The translations under genes were made by a program, and so were the position numbers. Shown here one piece after another: positions 51,989 through 61,542 of a DNA stretch of 64,000 bases. The stretch covers positions 1 to 64,000 of the forward strand of contig NZ_JACJTU010000013.1 of assembly GCF_014698835.1 (NCBI RefSeq), read 5' to 3'. Each line of letters begins with the position of its first letter. Positions within the stretch are counted from its first letter, which is position 1. The notes beneath the pieces are model-generated. The model did no database searches, was not told the DNA's origin, and saw only the letters and a list, made by a program, of their open reading frames with translations. Origin of the DNA: Nostoc paludosum FACHB-159. Its GTDB lineage: Bacteria; Cyanobacteriota; Cyanobacteriia; Cyanobacteriales; Nostocaceae.

Positions 51989-52304
51989 TTGTTAAGATTA
52001 CCAAAAAGTCAGCGAATTACTGATTAACTACACCAAGAGCATCTGGAAAATTCAGCAAAAAAAATTCATAAAATATTACTTGCTTTAACACCCTAATCTA
52101 ACAGCAAGAATTATCCACCTTTTCTCCATTGTGGCAGACTTACCTTAAACAATGGCTACAACATGCCTGGGAACATGGAAAAATTACCCAAGTCAACCTT
52201 GATAGAAAATTTTGCCTCAAGCAGACACAAGTTCAAATTAACGATTTTTTGCATTCTAAGTAACACATACAACTATTTCAACTGCAATTATTCTGAGGGT
52301 TAAA
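51989..52304. other. Short intergenic region with a small ORF
   Basis: Divergent promoters of the ABC ATPase and the TPR gene must lie here. The only coding candidate is the 44-codon frame at 52129-52263, listed separately. No repeats. Confidence 0.4.
52129..52263 (+). CDS. Possible 44 aa small protein or gene remnant
   Basis: TTG at 52129 opens a frame reading LWQTYLKQWLQHAWEHGKIT followed by QVNLDRKFCLKQTQVQINDF and ending HSK before TAA. The frame stays open for nine more codons upstream without a start. The amphipathic, Trp/Gln-rich composition looks like real protein and not chance, but no ribosome site is visible. It may be a short conserved protein or the end of a decayed gene. Confidence 0.35.
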   Translation: MWQTYLKQWLQHAWEHGKITQVNLDRKFCLKQTQVQINDFLHSK

Positions 52305-53237
52305 ATGGCTAAAAGGTTTTCGTGTTCTCAATCGGTCGTGTTTGCTAGGCTCACTAAATTTGCTCAGTTGGGTTTTGGGGCGGCGATCGCACTTAATCTT
52401 TCAATAAATCCCTCCCTAGCTGGCGATCCCTTTCGGACTGAGAAACCTCATCCAATTGGTGACGAAACTCAAGCAGCTTTTGAAGCAATTTTCCAACAGG
52501 GCAATTATCCAATAGCAGAGCGTCACCTCCAACAAGCACTAGCCAAAGAGCCAAATGAACCTCTAGCTTATGCGATGAAGGCGTCTTTGGCATACGGAAA
52601 TAAGGATTGGGCTAAACTCAACACCTACAGTCAGAAAACCTTGGAAAGCGCACAAAAGTTGATTGATACAGATCCATTGCGTGGGAATTTATACACTGCT
52701 GTTGGTCATTTTTTAGAGGGTTCTGTAATTCTCATCCGTGAAGGTACAGTCAACGGTGTACCAGAAGCTTTTGGTCGGTTGCGGCAAGTTTATCAATATT
52801 TGGACAAAGCTGAAGCGATTTCTCCCAACGATCCAGAATTAAATTTAATCAAGGGTTATATGGATTTGTTGTTGGCGGTTAATTTACCTTTCGCTAGCCC
52901 AGACCAAGCAATTGGGCGCTTACAAGAAAATGCTGCTCCTCAGTATCTCGTGCATCGGGGTATTGCTCTTGCCTATCGCGATTTAAAACGGTATCCTCAA
53001 GCGCTAGAGTCTGTCGATCGCGCCATTGCAAGCGGAGGCGAGAATCCAGAAATTTACTATCTCAAAGCTCAAATTCTCAAACGACTGGGGGAAAAGGAAA
53101 AGAATCAGCAAGTGATTAAAGAAGCGATCGCTAATTTTGACAAAGCATTGACTAAAAAATCTCAACTCCCAAGTAGTTTAGTCAAACAAATCGAAAGCGA
53201 ACGTAAAAATACTCTTAGCCTAAATAATTTAAGGTAA
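52305..53237 (+). CDS. Sll0314/Alr1548-type exported TPR protein
   Basis: 310 aa. Signal peptide ending LSINPSLAG (residues about 22-40). Then TPR-like helical pairs: FQQGNYPIAERHLQQALAKE, AYAMKASLAYGNKDWAKLNT, YLDKAEAISPNDPELNLIKG and GIALAYRDLKRYPQALESVD. This pattern matches a cyanobacterial TPR family that I recall under the Sll0314/Alr1548 name. Periplasmic or lumenal scaffold role inferred; partners unknown. An AGGG lies ten or so bases before the ATG. Confidence 0.82.
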   Translation: MAKRFSCSQSVVFARLTKFAQLGFGAAIALNLSINPSLAGDPFRTEKPHPIGDETQAAFEAIFQQGNYPIAERHLQQALAKEPNEPLAYAMKASLAYGNKDWAKLNTYSQKTLESAQKLIDTDPLRGNLYTAVGHFLEGSVILIREGTVNGVPEAFGRLRQVYQYLDKAEAISPNDPELNLIKGYMDLLLAVNLPFASPDQAIGRLQENAAPQYLVHRGIALAYRDLKRYPQALESVDRAIASGGENPEIYYLKAQILKRLGEKEKNQQVIKEAIANFDKALTKKSQLPSSLVKQIESERKNTLSLNNLR

Positions 53238-53238
53238 T

Positions 53239-53453
53239 TGGGTATAGGGCATAGGGCATTCCAAGAAGTGTGGGAGGTGTGGGAGGTGTGGGAGGATGGG
53301 GAAGCATTAATTCTCTTTCCCCCCACACTCCCCACACTCCCATATCTCCTCATTTCCCCCCACACTCCCCACACTCCCCACACTTCCTCATCTCCCCATC
53401 TCCCCACTCTGATATGCTTGTCTTCAGTAAAAAAATTGGAATATTTAACTAAA
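53239..53453. repeat. STRR hairpin element between TPR and DUF3531 genes
   Basis: GGGTATA/GGGCATA heptamers, then GTGTGGGAG repeats (53268-53297), GATGGGGAAGCATTAATTC, then two blocks of CCCACACTCCCCACACTCC. It is the third copy of the composite described at 4445-4530 and 47479-47570. The open frame runs through it in phase with the DUF3531 gene, which falsely extends that gene upstream. Confidence 0.8.
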
Positions 53454-53906
53454 ATGCAAATTCAATTTCGCGAATTTAATCCTTTTGATGTATGGATTTG
53501 GCTAAAATTCAGCACAAATCCTTCTGAACGTGAAAAACAGTATGTAGAAGAAGCTTTTGATTCTTGGTTTTATCTTGGTAAATTAGGTGCATTTAACGCA
53601 GAAAATCTCCAGGTGCAGGAAACTGGACTCGATATCAGCTACATGAATTATGATTCCCAAGGGTATGACAAAAGCTTACTAGCGCTGATGCATAATATGG
53701 GCGAATTTGAATATGAAGGACAGTGGGCGCGTTGTTGGTTTGATTTGGGAACTAGTGATGCGATCGCCATTGATATTTTAATCAACGCCCTCACACAACT
53801 AAGTGAGGAATACGTCACTATTGAGGATTTGTACATCGGCGGCGAAAACGAAGATTGGCCTGTTGAAGATAGCGAAAGCCGTCCTTATTCTATTTACGAT
53901 AATTAA
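53454..53906 (+). CDS. DUF3531-family protein
   Basis: 150 aa from ATG 53454 (MQIQFREFNPFDVWIWLKFS). The frame is open much further upstream, but that part is repeat DNA. Conserved features: EREKQYVEEAFDSWFYLGKL, EYEGQWARCWFDLGTSDAIA and an acidic end (DLYIGGENEDWPVEDSES). The family occurs in cyanobacteria and plants; function unknown. Eight bases separate it from the nudix gene, so the two are probably co-transcribed. Confidence 0.85.
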   Translation: MQIQFREFNPFDVWIWLKFSTNPSEREKQYVEEAFDSWFYLGKLGAFNAENLQVQETGLDISYMNYDSQGYDKSLLALMHNMGEFEYEGQWARCWFDLGTSDAIAIDILINALTQLSEEYVTIEDLYIGGENEDWPVEDSESRPYSIYDN

Positions 53907-53914
53907 TTACAACA

Positions 53915-54346
53915 ATGAATAAAGCTGGCCAAATTCGAGTATTAGCTTTAGGACTAATTCGAGATGGCGAACGGATTTTCGTTTCTGAAGGCTACGACCC
54001 TGCAAAGCAAGAAACATTTTATCGCGCTTTAGGTGGTGGGGTTGACTTTGGTGAAACTAGCCGTGATGCACTACAACGGGAGTTTCAAGAAGAAATTCAA
54101 GCAGAGTTAACCAATATTCACTATCTAGGCTGTATAGAAAATTTGTTTATCTTTAACGGTAGGCAAGGACATGAAATTATTCAACTTTATCAATGTGATT
54201 TTGCCGATCCTAAGTTTTATAGCTTAGAAAGTTTAGTTTTCTCTGAGTCAGGTAAACATAAACATCGGGCATTATGGATAGAAATTTCTCGCTTTCTATC
54301 TGGAGAATTAAGATTAGTTCCAGAGGTTTTTTTTGAATATTTGTAA
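53915..54346 (+). CDS. Nudix hydrolase
   Basis: 143 aa. Nudix box GGGVDFGETSRDALQREFQEEI matches G-x5-E-x7-R-E-x-x-E-E (long motif shortened: GGVDFGET then REFQEE), the Mg-binding site that cleaves a nucleoside diphosphate linked to X. N-terminus VLALGLIRDGERIFVSEGYD. The sequence is close to general NUDIX sanitisers; the substrate is unknown. Possibly translationally linked to the DUF3531 gene. Confidence 0.92.
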   Translation: MNKAGQIRVLALGLIRDGERIFVSEGYDPAKQETFYRALGGGVDFGETSRDALQREFQEEIQAELTNIHYLGCIENLFIFNGRQGHEIIQLYQCDFADPKFYSLESLVFSESGKHKHRALWIEISRFLSGELRLVPEVFFEYL

Positions 54347-54732
54347 ATCTATAATGCAACAATTATTTCAGCTAAAACAAACATATTATTCCAGAACTAT
54401 GCCTAGTGAATAATAAACGAATTTTGAGTAGGTATATAGAATAATACAAAATTAACAACATTTTTGCGGGGAAAATCCCAATTTTTTCAAAACACAAAAT
54501 GAAGTAACTCTCAATTAACCCTTTGCGTTCCTTTGCGTAAACCTCTGTGTACCTTTGCGTTGAAAAATTAAAACATTTAGGATACTCCCATTTTTGGCTA
54601 ATAATTTGTTTAAGCAATTGCCGAATTACAGACTTAATAATTTATGCGATCGCCCTTCGGAAATCTCTTTAAAGGAACTTGTAGTAATAACAGATTATCT
54701 TTAATACCAGGGCTGATTTGCAAATAAAATTT
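54347..54732. other. Intergenic region with CTTTGCG-type repeat
   Basis: A CCTTTGCGTTCCTTTGCGTAAAC / CCTCTGTGTACCTTTGCG repeat is at about 54520-54560, a dispersed sequence also seen near 23005-23050 and 13431-13455. The rest is AT-rich. The minus-strand frame at 54372-54617 passes through the repeat and is rejected. Confidence 0.5.
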
Positions 54733-56151
54733 ATGCTAGTTAAACTACCGTCACCTGTATTCATAGTCCTATTAGGATTAGCTATAACTCAAAGCTTTGG
54801 ATGCACAAATCGTAATCATAATTCCGCGATCGCTCAAAGTTCACCAAAGCCAACTTACCAAGAAATCGTACAAGCTGGGGAAGTTCGGGCTTTACCAGGA
54901 AAATTAGATACAATACCCGTCTTTAACAGCAATAGCCCAGAATGGATTAAAACTGAGGGTATTTTACTTTCTACCTTTCCTTCAAACGGGAAAAAACTTC
55001 CAGCAGCCCACCTCAATTTCCCTTTTAAAGGACGTTTTGACTTATTCGCCCACCACTACACCCACACTCCCAAGGATTTACAAACGCTATACCTGGGTGT
55101 GATTGTGCATAACCCTGGTAAAAAACCTGTAACAGTAGATGTATTGCAAGCGGCGAGTTATTTAATGCAAGATGCGCCCTTTGTCACCTTACCTCCTTAC
55201 ATTGAAAATAACGATGGTAAGGCTTATTCAGGCCCAGGTGCCCGCGCTGTTGCTGATGTACTCCGGGGCGTTCGTCAAGCTGATTTTCCTGCCCAACTGG
55301 TAATTCCTCCAGGGCAAAGCCGGATGTTACTAAATCATCCCATTCCTGTAAGAAATCTAGAAAAACCAGTCAATGGTCGTTCTAGTTTTATGCGGCTGCG
55401 TAGTAGCGATTCAGTTTATGCAGCAAGTTTAGCTATGTTTGCCAAGAAAAATTCTGATGGTAGCGAACGTCAACCCACTCTCAAAGAATGGCAAACTTTA
55501 CTAGATACTCGTAACTTTGCTGGGCCGCGAGATAAAACACCGACTCCTCCGAATGCTACCAGTGGCGCACTAATTTATGGACGTGTAGCTGGTGTTTCCC
55601 AAGGTTCCCAATGGCAAGCAAAACTGGTGGATAATCCTCAAGCCACAAATTTGACTATTCCCCAGCGTGGCAAAGCTATTTCTTATCCTATAGTTACACT
55701 GCGGGGTGGTCGATTGGGTACCGAACAAATCCAAACAGCCAAGATGCTGGTACGCTATCCGGATACAGCATACGAAGCGCATGGTAATTACGCAGTGGAA
55801 TACAAGCTTACTTTACCGTTAAGCAATAACACTGCTCAAAACCAAACTGTCGCTGTTACTTTAGAAACACCTTTAAAAGAAGATAAACTATCCCAAGGTG
55901 GTCTGCGTTTCCGCAAACCATCCCTAGATTTTCCTTTCTTCCGTGGTACAGTGCGGGTACGTTATTTCGATGACCAAGGTCAACAAAAAATTCGCTACGT
56001 GCATTTATGGCATAGAACTGGGCAGGTATTAGAACCATTAGTGCAACTTACACTCCCACCCTCTACCAAACGGATAGTAAACGTAGATGTGATTTATCCG
56101 CCTGATTCGACACCACCGCACGTGTTGAGTGTAAAAACTTTAGAAAAGTGA
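54733..56151 (+). CDS. DUF3370-family exported protein
   Basis: About 472 aa from ATG 54733; a TTG at 54718 is in frame. N-terminal signal with hydrophobic core (VFIVLLGLAITQSFGC); the Cys could be lipidated but the residues before it are not an ideal lipobox. The body has EVRALPGKLDTIPVFNSNSP, FDLFAHHYTHTPKDLQTLYL, VIVHNPGKKPVTVDVLQAAS and LVIPPGQSRMLLNHPIPV, typical of DUF3370, a cyanobacterial cell-envelope family of unknown function. Complete length. Confidence 0.85.
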   Translation: MLVKLPSPVFIVLLGLAITQSFGCTNRNHNSAIAQSSPKPTYQEIVQAGEVRALPGKLDTIPVFNSNSPEWIKTEGILLSTFPSNGKKLPAAHLNFPFKGRFDLFAHHYTHTPKDLQTLYLGVIVHNPGKKPVTVDVLQAASYLMQDAPFVTLPPYIENNDGKAYSGPGARAVADVLRGVRQADFPAQLVIPPGQSRMLLNHPIPVRNLEKPVNGRSSFMRLRSSDSVYAASLAMFAKKNSDGSERQPTLKEWQTLLDTRNFAGPRDKTPTPPNATSGALIYGRVAGVSQGSQWQAKLVDNPQATNLTIPQRGKAISYPIVTLRGGRLGTEQIQTAKMLVRYPDTAYEAHGNYAVEYKLTLPLSNNTAQNQTVAVTLETPLKEDKLSQGGLRFRKPSLDFPFFRGTVRVRYFDDQGQQKIRYVHLWHRTGQVLEPLVQLTLPPSTKRIVNVDVIYPPDSTPPHVLSVKTLEK

Positions 56152-56382
56152 GGAGTAAAAAGTTAGGAGTTATGAGTTATGAGTGAGAAGTGAGGAGTTA
56201 GGAATTAACAATTGATATTATCTGCGCTCAATTAACCGTAATTCCTTACAACCCAACTGTTCAAACCCTAGCCACAATATATTAGGTTAGCCAAAGCTGA
56301 GCTTTGGCTCTTTGGAGTGCTTTTCCTATAGGCAATTAGAAGGCGAATTTATCTCACAACTCCTAACTCCTAACTCCTAACT
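56152..56382. repeat. Inverted GTTAGGA STRR between convergent genes
   Basis: AGTTAGGAGTTATGAG units at 56160-56205 face AACTCCTAACTCCTAACTCC at 56357-56380, the same heptamer family as at 11340-11722. The arms could pair and act as a transcription end between the convergent genes. Confidence 0.7.
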
Positions 56383-56688
56383 TTATTTGCCGCCGTAATA
56401 AAAGGCAATTTCTTTTTCTTTCAAGGGTGCGAAATCTGCATCCACTAGTAACTGGTCGAGTTCGCCTTGGGGAATGTGTTTGGCGCCGATGCGGACAATG
56501 CGCGATCGCATGGTATTAGATACGCCACTGCGTTGTCTATTGCCCTCTAGCCCCATGACTTTGCGATAAAGTTCTAATTTGGCAGGCGGAATCGGAGAAC
56601 CATCAAAATCAATTCCCCGTGCGATCGCTTCATCAACAGCATCGGCACCTGTAGTTGTTTGATTACCTGGGTTAGTTTCAGTAGTCAT
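56383..56688 (-). CDS. Conserved-looking hypothetical protein
   Basis: 101 aa soluble protein, mostly polar and helical: ADAVDEAIARGIDFDGSPIP, KLELYRKVMGLEGNRQRSGV, NTMRSRIVRIGAKHIPQGEL and a C-terminal FAPLKEKEIAFYYGGK. No family is recognised with confidence. Ser/Arg-rich centre and absence of membrane segments suggest a cytosolic protein. It follows a gene for a small membrane protein on the same strand (82 bases upstream). Confidence 0.75.
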   Translation of the reverse strand: MTTETNPGNQTTTGADAVDEAIARGIDFDGSPIPPAKLELYRKVMGLEGNRQRSGVSNTMRSRIVRIGAKHIPQGELDQLLVDADFAPLKEKEIAFYYGGK

Positions 56689-56769
56689 GGTGTTCGCTCT
56701 TGTTCGCTACGGGTAAATTTTACCAGTCTTGCTGACACCAATGCTGCTGACGAGATATTTATCCGTTAT

Positions 56770-57024
56770 TTAATTGTGAGTTTCCCGCGTCACCAAACCA
56801 CCAACAAACGCACCTAAAACAGTACCTGTCCATAGTCCTGTTGTGCTACCTTGCCACATTCCTCCTAGCGTCGCCCCAGTGTTGCATATTACTTTTAAAC
56901 CCCAATATTGGTTTTGACACTTCTGGTTGTGCAACATGGTGGTAATTTGTCCACTGGTATAAGCACCAAAAAAACCTGAGGACAGTGCTAAAAATGTGCA
57001 AATTAAAATTTTGTTTTTAGTCAT
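56770..57024 (-). CDS. Small two-helix membrane protein
   Basis: 84 aa. An N-terminal hydrophobic segment (ILICTFLALSSGFFGAYTSG) that may be a signal or a membrane helix, a short loop with two Cys (NQKCQNQYWGLKVICN), and a Gly-rich second helix (GLWTGTVLGAFVGGLVT) resembling glycine-zipper motifs. Function unknown. Its start lies next to GGGCATG heptamers and a 21-base minisatellite. Confidence 0.7.
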   Translation of the reverse strand: MTKNKILICTFLALSSGFFGAYTSGQITTMLHNQKCQNQYWGLKVICNTGATLGGMWQGSTTGLWTGTVLGAFVGGLVTRETHN

Positions 57025-57030
57025 TTGTTA

Positions 57031-57100
57031 TTGGGCATGGGGCATTGGGCATGGGGCATGGGGTATTGGGAATGGGGCATGGGGCATTGGGCATTGGGCA
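57031..57100. repeat. GGGCATG/GGGCATT heptamer array
   Basis: Ten or so degenerate 7-base units (GGGCATG, GGGCATT, GGGTATT, GGGAATG) lie between the small membrane protein gene and the 21-base minisatellite. The complementary heptamers occur on its other side at 57579-57615, so the minisatellite is framed by inverted STRRs. Confidence 0.85.
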
Positions 57101-57545
57101 TGAGTCTTTGATATTCGTGAATGAATCTTTGATATTCGCCGACAAGTCTTTGATATTCGTGAATGAATCTTTGATATTCGCCGACAAGTCTTTGATATTC
57201 GTGAATGAATCTTTGATATTCGCCGACAAGTCTTTGATATTCGTGAATGAATCTTTGATATTCGCCGACAAGTCTTTGATATTCGTGAATGAATCTTTGA
57301 TATTCGCCGACAAGTCTTTGATATTCGTGAATGAATCTTTGATATTCATGAATGAATCTTTGATATTCGCCGACAAGTCTTTGATATTCATGAATGAATC
57401 TTTGATATTCGCCGACCAATCTTTGATATTCGCCGACGAGTCTTTAATACTCGCTGACGAATCTTTGATATTCGTGAATGAATCTTTGATATTCATGAAC
57501 GAGTCTTTAATACTCGCTGACGAGTCTTTGATATTCGCCAACAAG
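57101..57545. repeat. 21-base minisatellite, about 21 units of two alternating types
   Basis: Units end in TCTTTGATATTCG and begin either TGAATGAA or CCGACAAG, alternating strictly for the first 11 units and more loosely later, where variant units (TCTTTAATACTCG) appear. Because 21 is a multiple of three, all frames stay open; the minus-strand frames would give heptads NIKDSFT/NIKDLSA (GTG start at 57559) or EYQRFIH/EYQRLVG, the plus strand SLIFVNE/SLIFADK. No ribosome-site or family evidence settles whether any is translated. Confidence 0.92.
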
Positions 57546-57617
57546 TATTTTAACTCCACTGTTTTGCTCCCTCATTTCCCTATGCCCCATGCCCCATGCC
57601 CAATGCCCCATTCCCAA

Positions 57618-60600
57618 TCAACCTGTATTTCTCATACCGGCAGCAATACCATTAATAGTTAACAATGCCCCTCGCAGTAATTCACCTTTGCTATAACGAG
57701 AGTGAATCACTCCAGAAGTAGCAGTAGTATTCATGGACTGGCGTAAACGCTTGAGCAAGGAAACTTGGATAAATCCCAAAGGTACAATTGTGCCATTGCG
57801 TAACTGTACAGACCTTTGCAATATGGGATCGCCATCCAAGAGTCGATTGTGATTAGTGATTTTTAACACCAAATCTCTTGTGAGATTAAACTCACTAGCA
57901 ATTTGGTCAAAAACCTTAATAAAGCGCTCTTTATCTTCTGGTTTTGACAATTCTTGAACGTAGTGCTGCGCCATTTGCATGTCTACTTTTGCTAGGGTCA
58001 TTTCTGCTTTGGAAATCACCATTTTGAAGAAAGGCCACTTAATGTAAAAATAGCGCAGTAATTTTAAGTGTTCTTCTGGTTCTTCATTCAAGAATTGTTG
58101 CAAAGCGGTGCCAACACCATACCAAGAAGGTAGTAAAAAGCGAGTTTGTGTCCAACTGAATACCCAAGGAATAGCTCGTAAACTGCTTAAGTCTTTTTTG
58201 CCAGAGGGACGCCGTGCTGGACGAGAACTAATTTGCAGTTGGCTAATTTCCTCAATGGGAGTTACTTGGTGGAAAAAGTCAATAAAATCAGGTTGCTCGT
58301 AAATTAAAGCACGATAATGTTGACGCGATCGCGCTGCTAGTTCTTCCATAATCTCATTCCAAGGTTCGATATCATCAAACCCTGTCCGCAGCAAACTAGC
58401 TTGAATCACAGCGGTGGTGATGGTTTCCATGTGGTACAAAGCTAAGTCCAACAAGGAATATTTGGAAGCCAAAACTTCCCCTTGTTCGGTAATCTTAATC
58501 CGCCCGTTGATGCTGTGACCCGGTTGAGCCAAAATCGCTTCGTAAGCCGGGCCGCCTCCTCTTCCCACAGAACCGCCGCGTCCGTGGAAAATTCGCAAAT
58601 TCACGCCATAGCCTTCTGCGATTTTTTGCAGTGATTTTTGCGCTTTATGAATTTCCCAGTTGCTACTTAAAAAACCAGAGTCTTTGTTGCTGTCAGAATA
58701 CCCCAGCATCACTTCTTGGAGGTTGGGAGTGACAGAGGAAGAAGACACGGAGACTGGGAGACGGGGGGACGCGGTGAAAGAATTTCCTGTCTCCTTCCCC
58801 GCATCCCTGTGTCCCCGTGTCCCCGTGTCCTCTTCCCCTTTTTGTGCTGCATAGCCACCAGCTAACAAAGCCCGATACAAAGGAAGTGCAAATAATTCTT
58901 GCATGACGCTTCTGGAGCGTTGCAAGTCTTCTACTGTTTCAAATAGAGGAACAACTTGAATAGTGCCTACAGCAATGGCGGGGTCAAAAAGTCTGGCTTC
59001 TTTGGCTAAAAGCAATACTTCAAGCACGTCGCTGACTTGGCGGCACATGCTGATAATGTAAGTTTGACAGATGTTGAGGCCGAATTCTTGTTGCAGCGAT
59101 CGCACGACGCGAAAGGTTTCAATCACATCGTTGGTTTTTTCGGAAAATGGCAATTCTGCGGGAATTAATGGGCGTCTGGTTTGCAGTTCCGAGGTTAGCC
59201 AAGCAACTCTTTCTGTCTCTGAGAGTTCGTCGTAAGGTTGGGGTAGTACTTGCAGGTATTCTAAAATTTCATTCAGGGCATCAGAGTGGCGCGATGATTC
59301 TTGGCGGATATCTAGCTGTGTCAAGTTAAAGCCAAAAATTTCTACTTGACAGATGAGATCTTCTAACGCTCTACAACTTAAACCTGTTTCTGTTAAGTTG
59401 CGCTCAATTAACCGCAGTTCTGCTAAAAACTCGGCTCCAGAACGATATAAGGGGCTGTCTTGATTTTTGGGTGTTTCCCGATTGTATAAGGCTAAATTGC
59501 GATCGCGGGTATTTTCTAGTCGTTTGAGGACATAAGCTAGTTTGAGGCGATAAGGTTCTTGTCGATAACGCAGTGCTAGGGCATCATATACCTCGCTCAA
59601 CTGCGATTGATCTAATTCTAGAGATTCCAGCAAGTCTGGTAAGACATCACTCCAGTGCATCGACACACTCAATAATTCAATCAGTTGTTTCACTGACTGG
59701 ATATATCTTCCCAGCACCATTTTGCGTTGGTAGCAAGCTGTCTGCCAGGTAATTTCTGGTGTGACTGATGGGTTCCCATCTCTGTCTGAACCTACCCAAG
59801 AACCAAAGGAGCAGAAATTTTTACTTGGCGGTTCTAGCCAAGGAAAAGTATTTGCTAGTGTATGTTTGAAGCGTTTATAGAGTTGCGGAATACCGTCAAA
59901 TAAAACTTCTTGGAAGTAATGTAGAGCATAATCGACTTCATCCAGCACCGTGGGTTTGAACTGGTGGAGTTCGTCTGTGCGCCACCACAAACGAATTTCT
60001 TCGAGTAATTGTTCGCGGATATCTGCTGCTTCCCAAGGATGTCCCACTCCTGTGCTACCAAGGCCATTTTCCAAAGCATCGAGTTTTTGCAGAAGTTGTA
60101 CCACTTGTCGCTGCTTATCGCGGATGGTATGACGCACAATTTCTGTTGGGTGCGCTGTAAAGACTAAGCGTACATCCAACTGAGAAATCAGACGTTGAAT
60201 TTGCTGGGGTGGAACATTCAGTTTAAATAAATGGGGAAATAAAGCCGCAAAAGTACCTTTTAGTTTGGTTTGGGCTTTTTGGACATAACTCTTTGCCAGC
60301 AACTCTGCTGCTAATCCCCCAGTAACAGGTGCGTCGTCTTCTCCTTGATTTGACGAATAATTAGCATTTGGTGGCGTTTCCGGCTCTGTTGCTTCTGTTT
60401 CAACCTCATAGCGGCTTAATTGCTGCCGCTGTTCGTATTCCTGCTCTATGATGTTAATCAACTGAAAATACAGAGCAAAAGCACGAGCGGCGCGGATTGC
60501 TTCATTGATGTTGAGTTGTTCAATTAACTTGACAGCTGAAGAGGCTTGGTCATTTGTTGTTTGTCCTTCTGGCGAACACAAATCCTGCAACTGCCGCAAC

Positions 60601-60743
60601 AGATCTACCATGTTTTGGCCGCATTCTTGCCTCAGAACTGACTCCCACAATTCTTCCACTACCTGTAGCCGATGACGCAAAAATAATTCCGACACCGGGT
60701 ATATATCCGCAGTTTGCGATGAAGAGTATAAAAGGGAACTCAT
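57618..60743 (-). CDS. ppc: Phosphoenolpyruvate carboxylase
   Basis: 1041 aa anaplerotic enzyme making oxaloacetate from PEP and bicarbonate. Motifs: [18 protein letters not shown] with the catalytic His, [55 protein letters not shown] and the family C-terminus [11 protein letters not shown]. Residues about 632-668 ([17 protein letters not shown] ... SSSVTP) are encoded by a CCCCGTG-type STRR inserted in frame just before the conserved [10 protein letters not shown] stretch. Otherwise complete. Monocistronic; the start [10 protein letters not shown] is supported by homology with other cyanobacterial enzymes. Confidence 0.98.
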   Translation of the reverse strand: MSSLLYSSSQTADIYPVSELFLRHRLQVVEELWESVLRQECGQNMVDLLRQLQDLCSPEGQTTNDQASSAVKLIEQLNINEAIRAARAFALYFQLINIIEQEYEQRQQLSRYEVETEATEPETPPNANYSSNQGEDDAPVTGGLAAELLAKSYVQKAQTKLKGTFAALFPHLFKLNVPPQQIQRLISQLDVRLVFTAHPTEIVRHTIRDKQRQVVQLLQKLDALENGLGSTGVGHPWEAADIREQLLEEIRLWWRTDELHQFKPTVLDEVDYALHYFQEVLFDGIPQLYKRFKHTLANTFPWLEPPSKNFCSFGSWVGSDRDGNPSVTPEITWQTACYQRKMVLGRYIQSVKQLIELLSVSMHWSDVLPDLLESLELDQSQLSEVYDALALRYRQEPYRLKLAYVLKRLENTRDRNLALYNRETPKNQDSPLYRSGAEFLAELRLIERNLTETGLSCRALEDLICQVEIFGFNLTQLDIRQESSRHSDALNEILEYLQVLPQPYDELSETERVAWLTSELQTRRPLIPAELPFSEKTNDVIETFRVVRSLQQEFGLNICQTYIISMCRQVSDVLEVLLLAKEARLFDPAIAVGTIQVVPLFETVEDLQRSRSVMQELFALPLYRALLAGGYAAQKGEEDTGTRGHRDAGKETGNSFTASPRLPVSVSSSSVTPNLQEVMLGYSDSNKDSGFLSSNWEIHKAQKSLQKIAEGYGVNLRIFHGRGGSVGRGGGPAYEAILAQPGHSINGRIKITEQGEVLASKYSLLDLALYHMETITTAVIQASLLRTGFDDIEPWNEIMEELAARSRQHYRALIYEQPDFIDFFHQVTPIEEISQLQISSRPARRPSGKKDLSSLRAIPWVFSWTQTRFLLPSWYGVGTALQQFLNEEPEEHLKLLRYFYIKWPFFKMVISKAEMTLAKVDMQMAQHYVQELSKPEDKERFIKVFDQIASEFNLTRDLVLKITNHNRLLDGDPILQRSVQLRNGTIVPLGFIQVSLLKRLRQSMNTTATSGVIHSRYSKGELLRGALLTINGIAAGMRNTG

Positions 60744-60845
60744 ATTCTTGATGATTGTAAAGCCAATTACTGTTTACACTTGTAGGTTTTGCACTCAACG
60801 CTCACGATGTTCTTCCTGAGCAGATAATTGTTCGATGTATATTTT

Positions 60846-61115
60846 CTAAGTTCGTTCAGTTTCCTTATCGTCTGGGAAGTCAAGAATGGGTAAGCGATCG
60901 CCTCGAAATAATTCTTCACTGGCTTCCCCTATAGCTTCTAATGCCTTTACTGTAGCTTTTTCTGTAACCAGCAGCAGTACCATAGACGCTGTACCTATTT
61001 GCAGGAGGAACGATTGGGGAATGCTAAAGAAATCCACATTGGATGGGGGGTTATCTGAGGGTTTTTGGTTTGCTGCTGTCATTGCTAATTCTTTGGTTGT
61101 GGAAAAATCAGTCAA
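60846..61115 (-). CDS. Small conserved-looking hypothetical protein
   Basis: Up to 89 aa; MTAANQKPSD at residue 12 is a plausible later start. The centre is a hydrophobic helix (FLLQIGTASMVLLLVTEKAT) followed by an acidic amphipathic part (ALEAIGEASEELFRGDRLPI) and a charged end. It could be a membrane-associated small protein. It is upstream of ppc on the same strand with about 100 bases between. Function unknown. Confidence 0.65.
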   Translation of the reverse strand: MTDFSTTKELAMTAANQKPSDNPPSNVDFFSIPQSFLLQIGTASMVLLLVTEKATVKALEAIGEASEELFRGDRLPILDFPDDKETERT

Positions 61116-61542
61116 AAGGAGTCAGAATTCAGAATTGAGAATTCAGGAGGACTTCACATATCAGGAGAAGGAGTTTAAATTGGATAAGATTTGTTATTGG
61201 TTTAGCCTACAAGGAGCGTTAGCTTAATCGGAGGCGATTCAGACTCTAAAAGACAATTTATCAGCTAGTCACATAAAATTATTCTGACTTATAACTCCTG
61301 AGTTCTGAATTCTGACTTCTGACTCCTAACTTCTGACTTCTGACTCCCTGCGAGTAAAATAAACGCAAAACTCAACATTAGCCGGACTTGCAACCGTACA
61401 AAACTATCTTTGCCGATTTTGCAAGTTACAAAGGTAACAAAATTGTTAAAAAAAAACGTCAAACTGTGATAGACCTATGTTTCTAGTTTACAAGTGCAGG
61501 CACTATCCCCCAACAATCGCTGACTGTTAAAGTTAATTTCCC
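61116..61542. other. Intergenic region with CTGAATT-type repeats
   Basis: CAGAATTCAGAATTGAGAATTCAGGAGG at about 61121-61150 faces its complement (CTGAGTTCTGAATTCTGACTTC units) at 61297-61345, another self-complementary STRR pair. The remainder is AT-rich. Divergent promoters for the small protein and the DUF1574-family gene are expected here. Confidence 0.55.

Noticed and set aside
53238..53453. N-terminal extension of the DUF3531 protein
   Set aside because: The extension is entirely STRR sequence; the ATG at 53454 gives a normal family N-terminus.
57101..57545. CRISPR array
   Set aside because: Repeats are 21 bases with no unique spacers between them and no cas genes nearby; units abut head to tail, which is a minisatellite.
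57017..57662. Three long repetitive open frames (180, 132 and 205 codons) as genes
   Set aside because: The 21-base period keeps frames open on both strands by itself, and their ends run through heptamer repeats. Listed as a repeat, with coding left as an open question.
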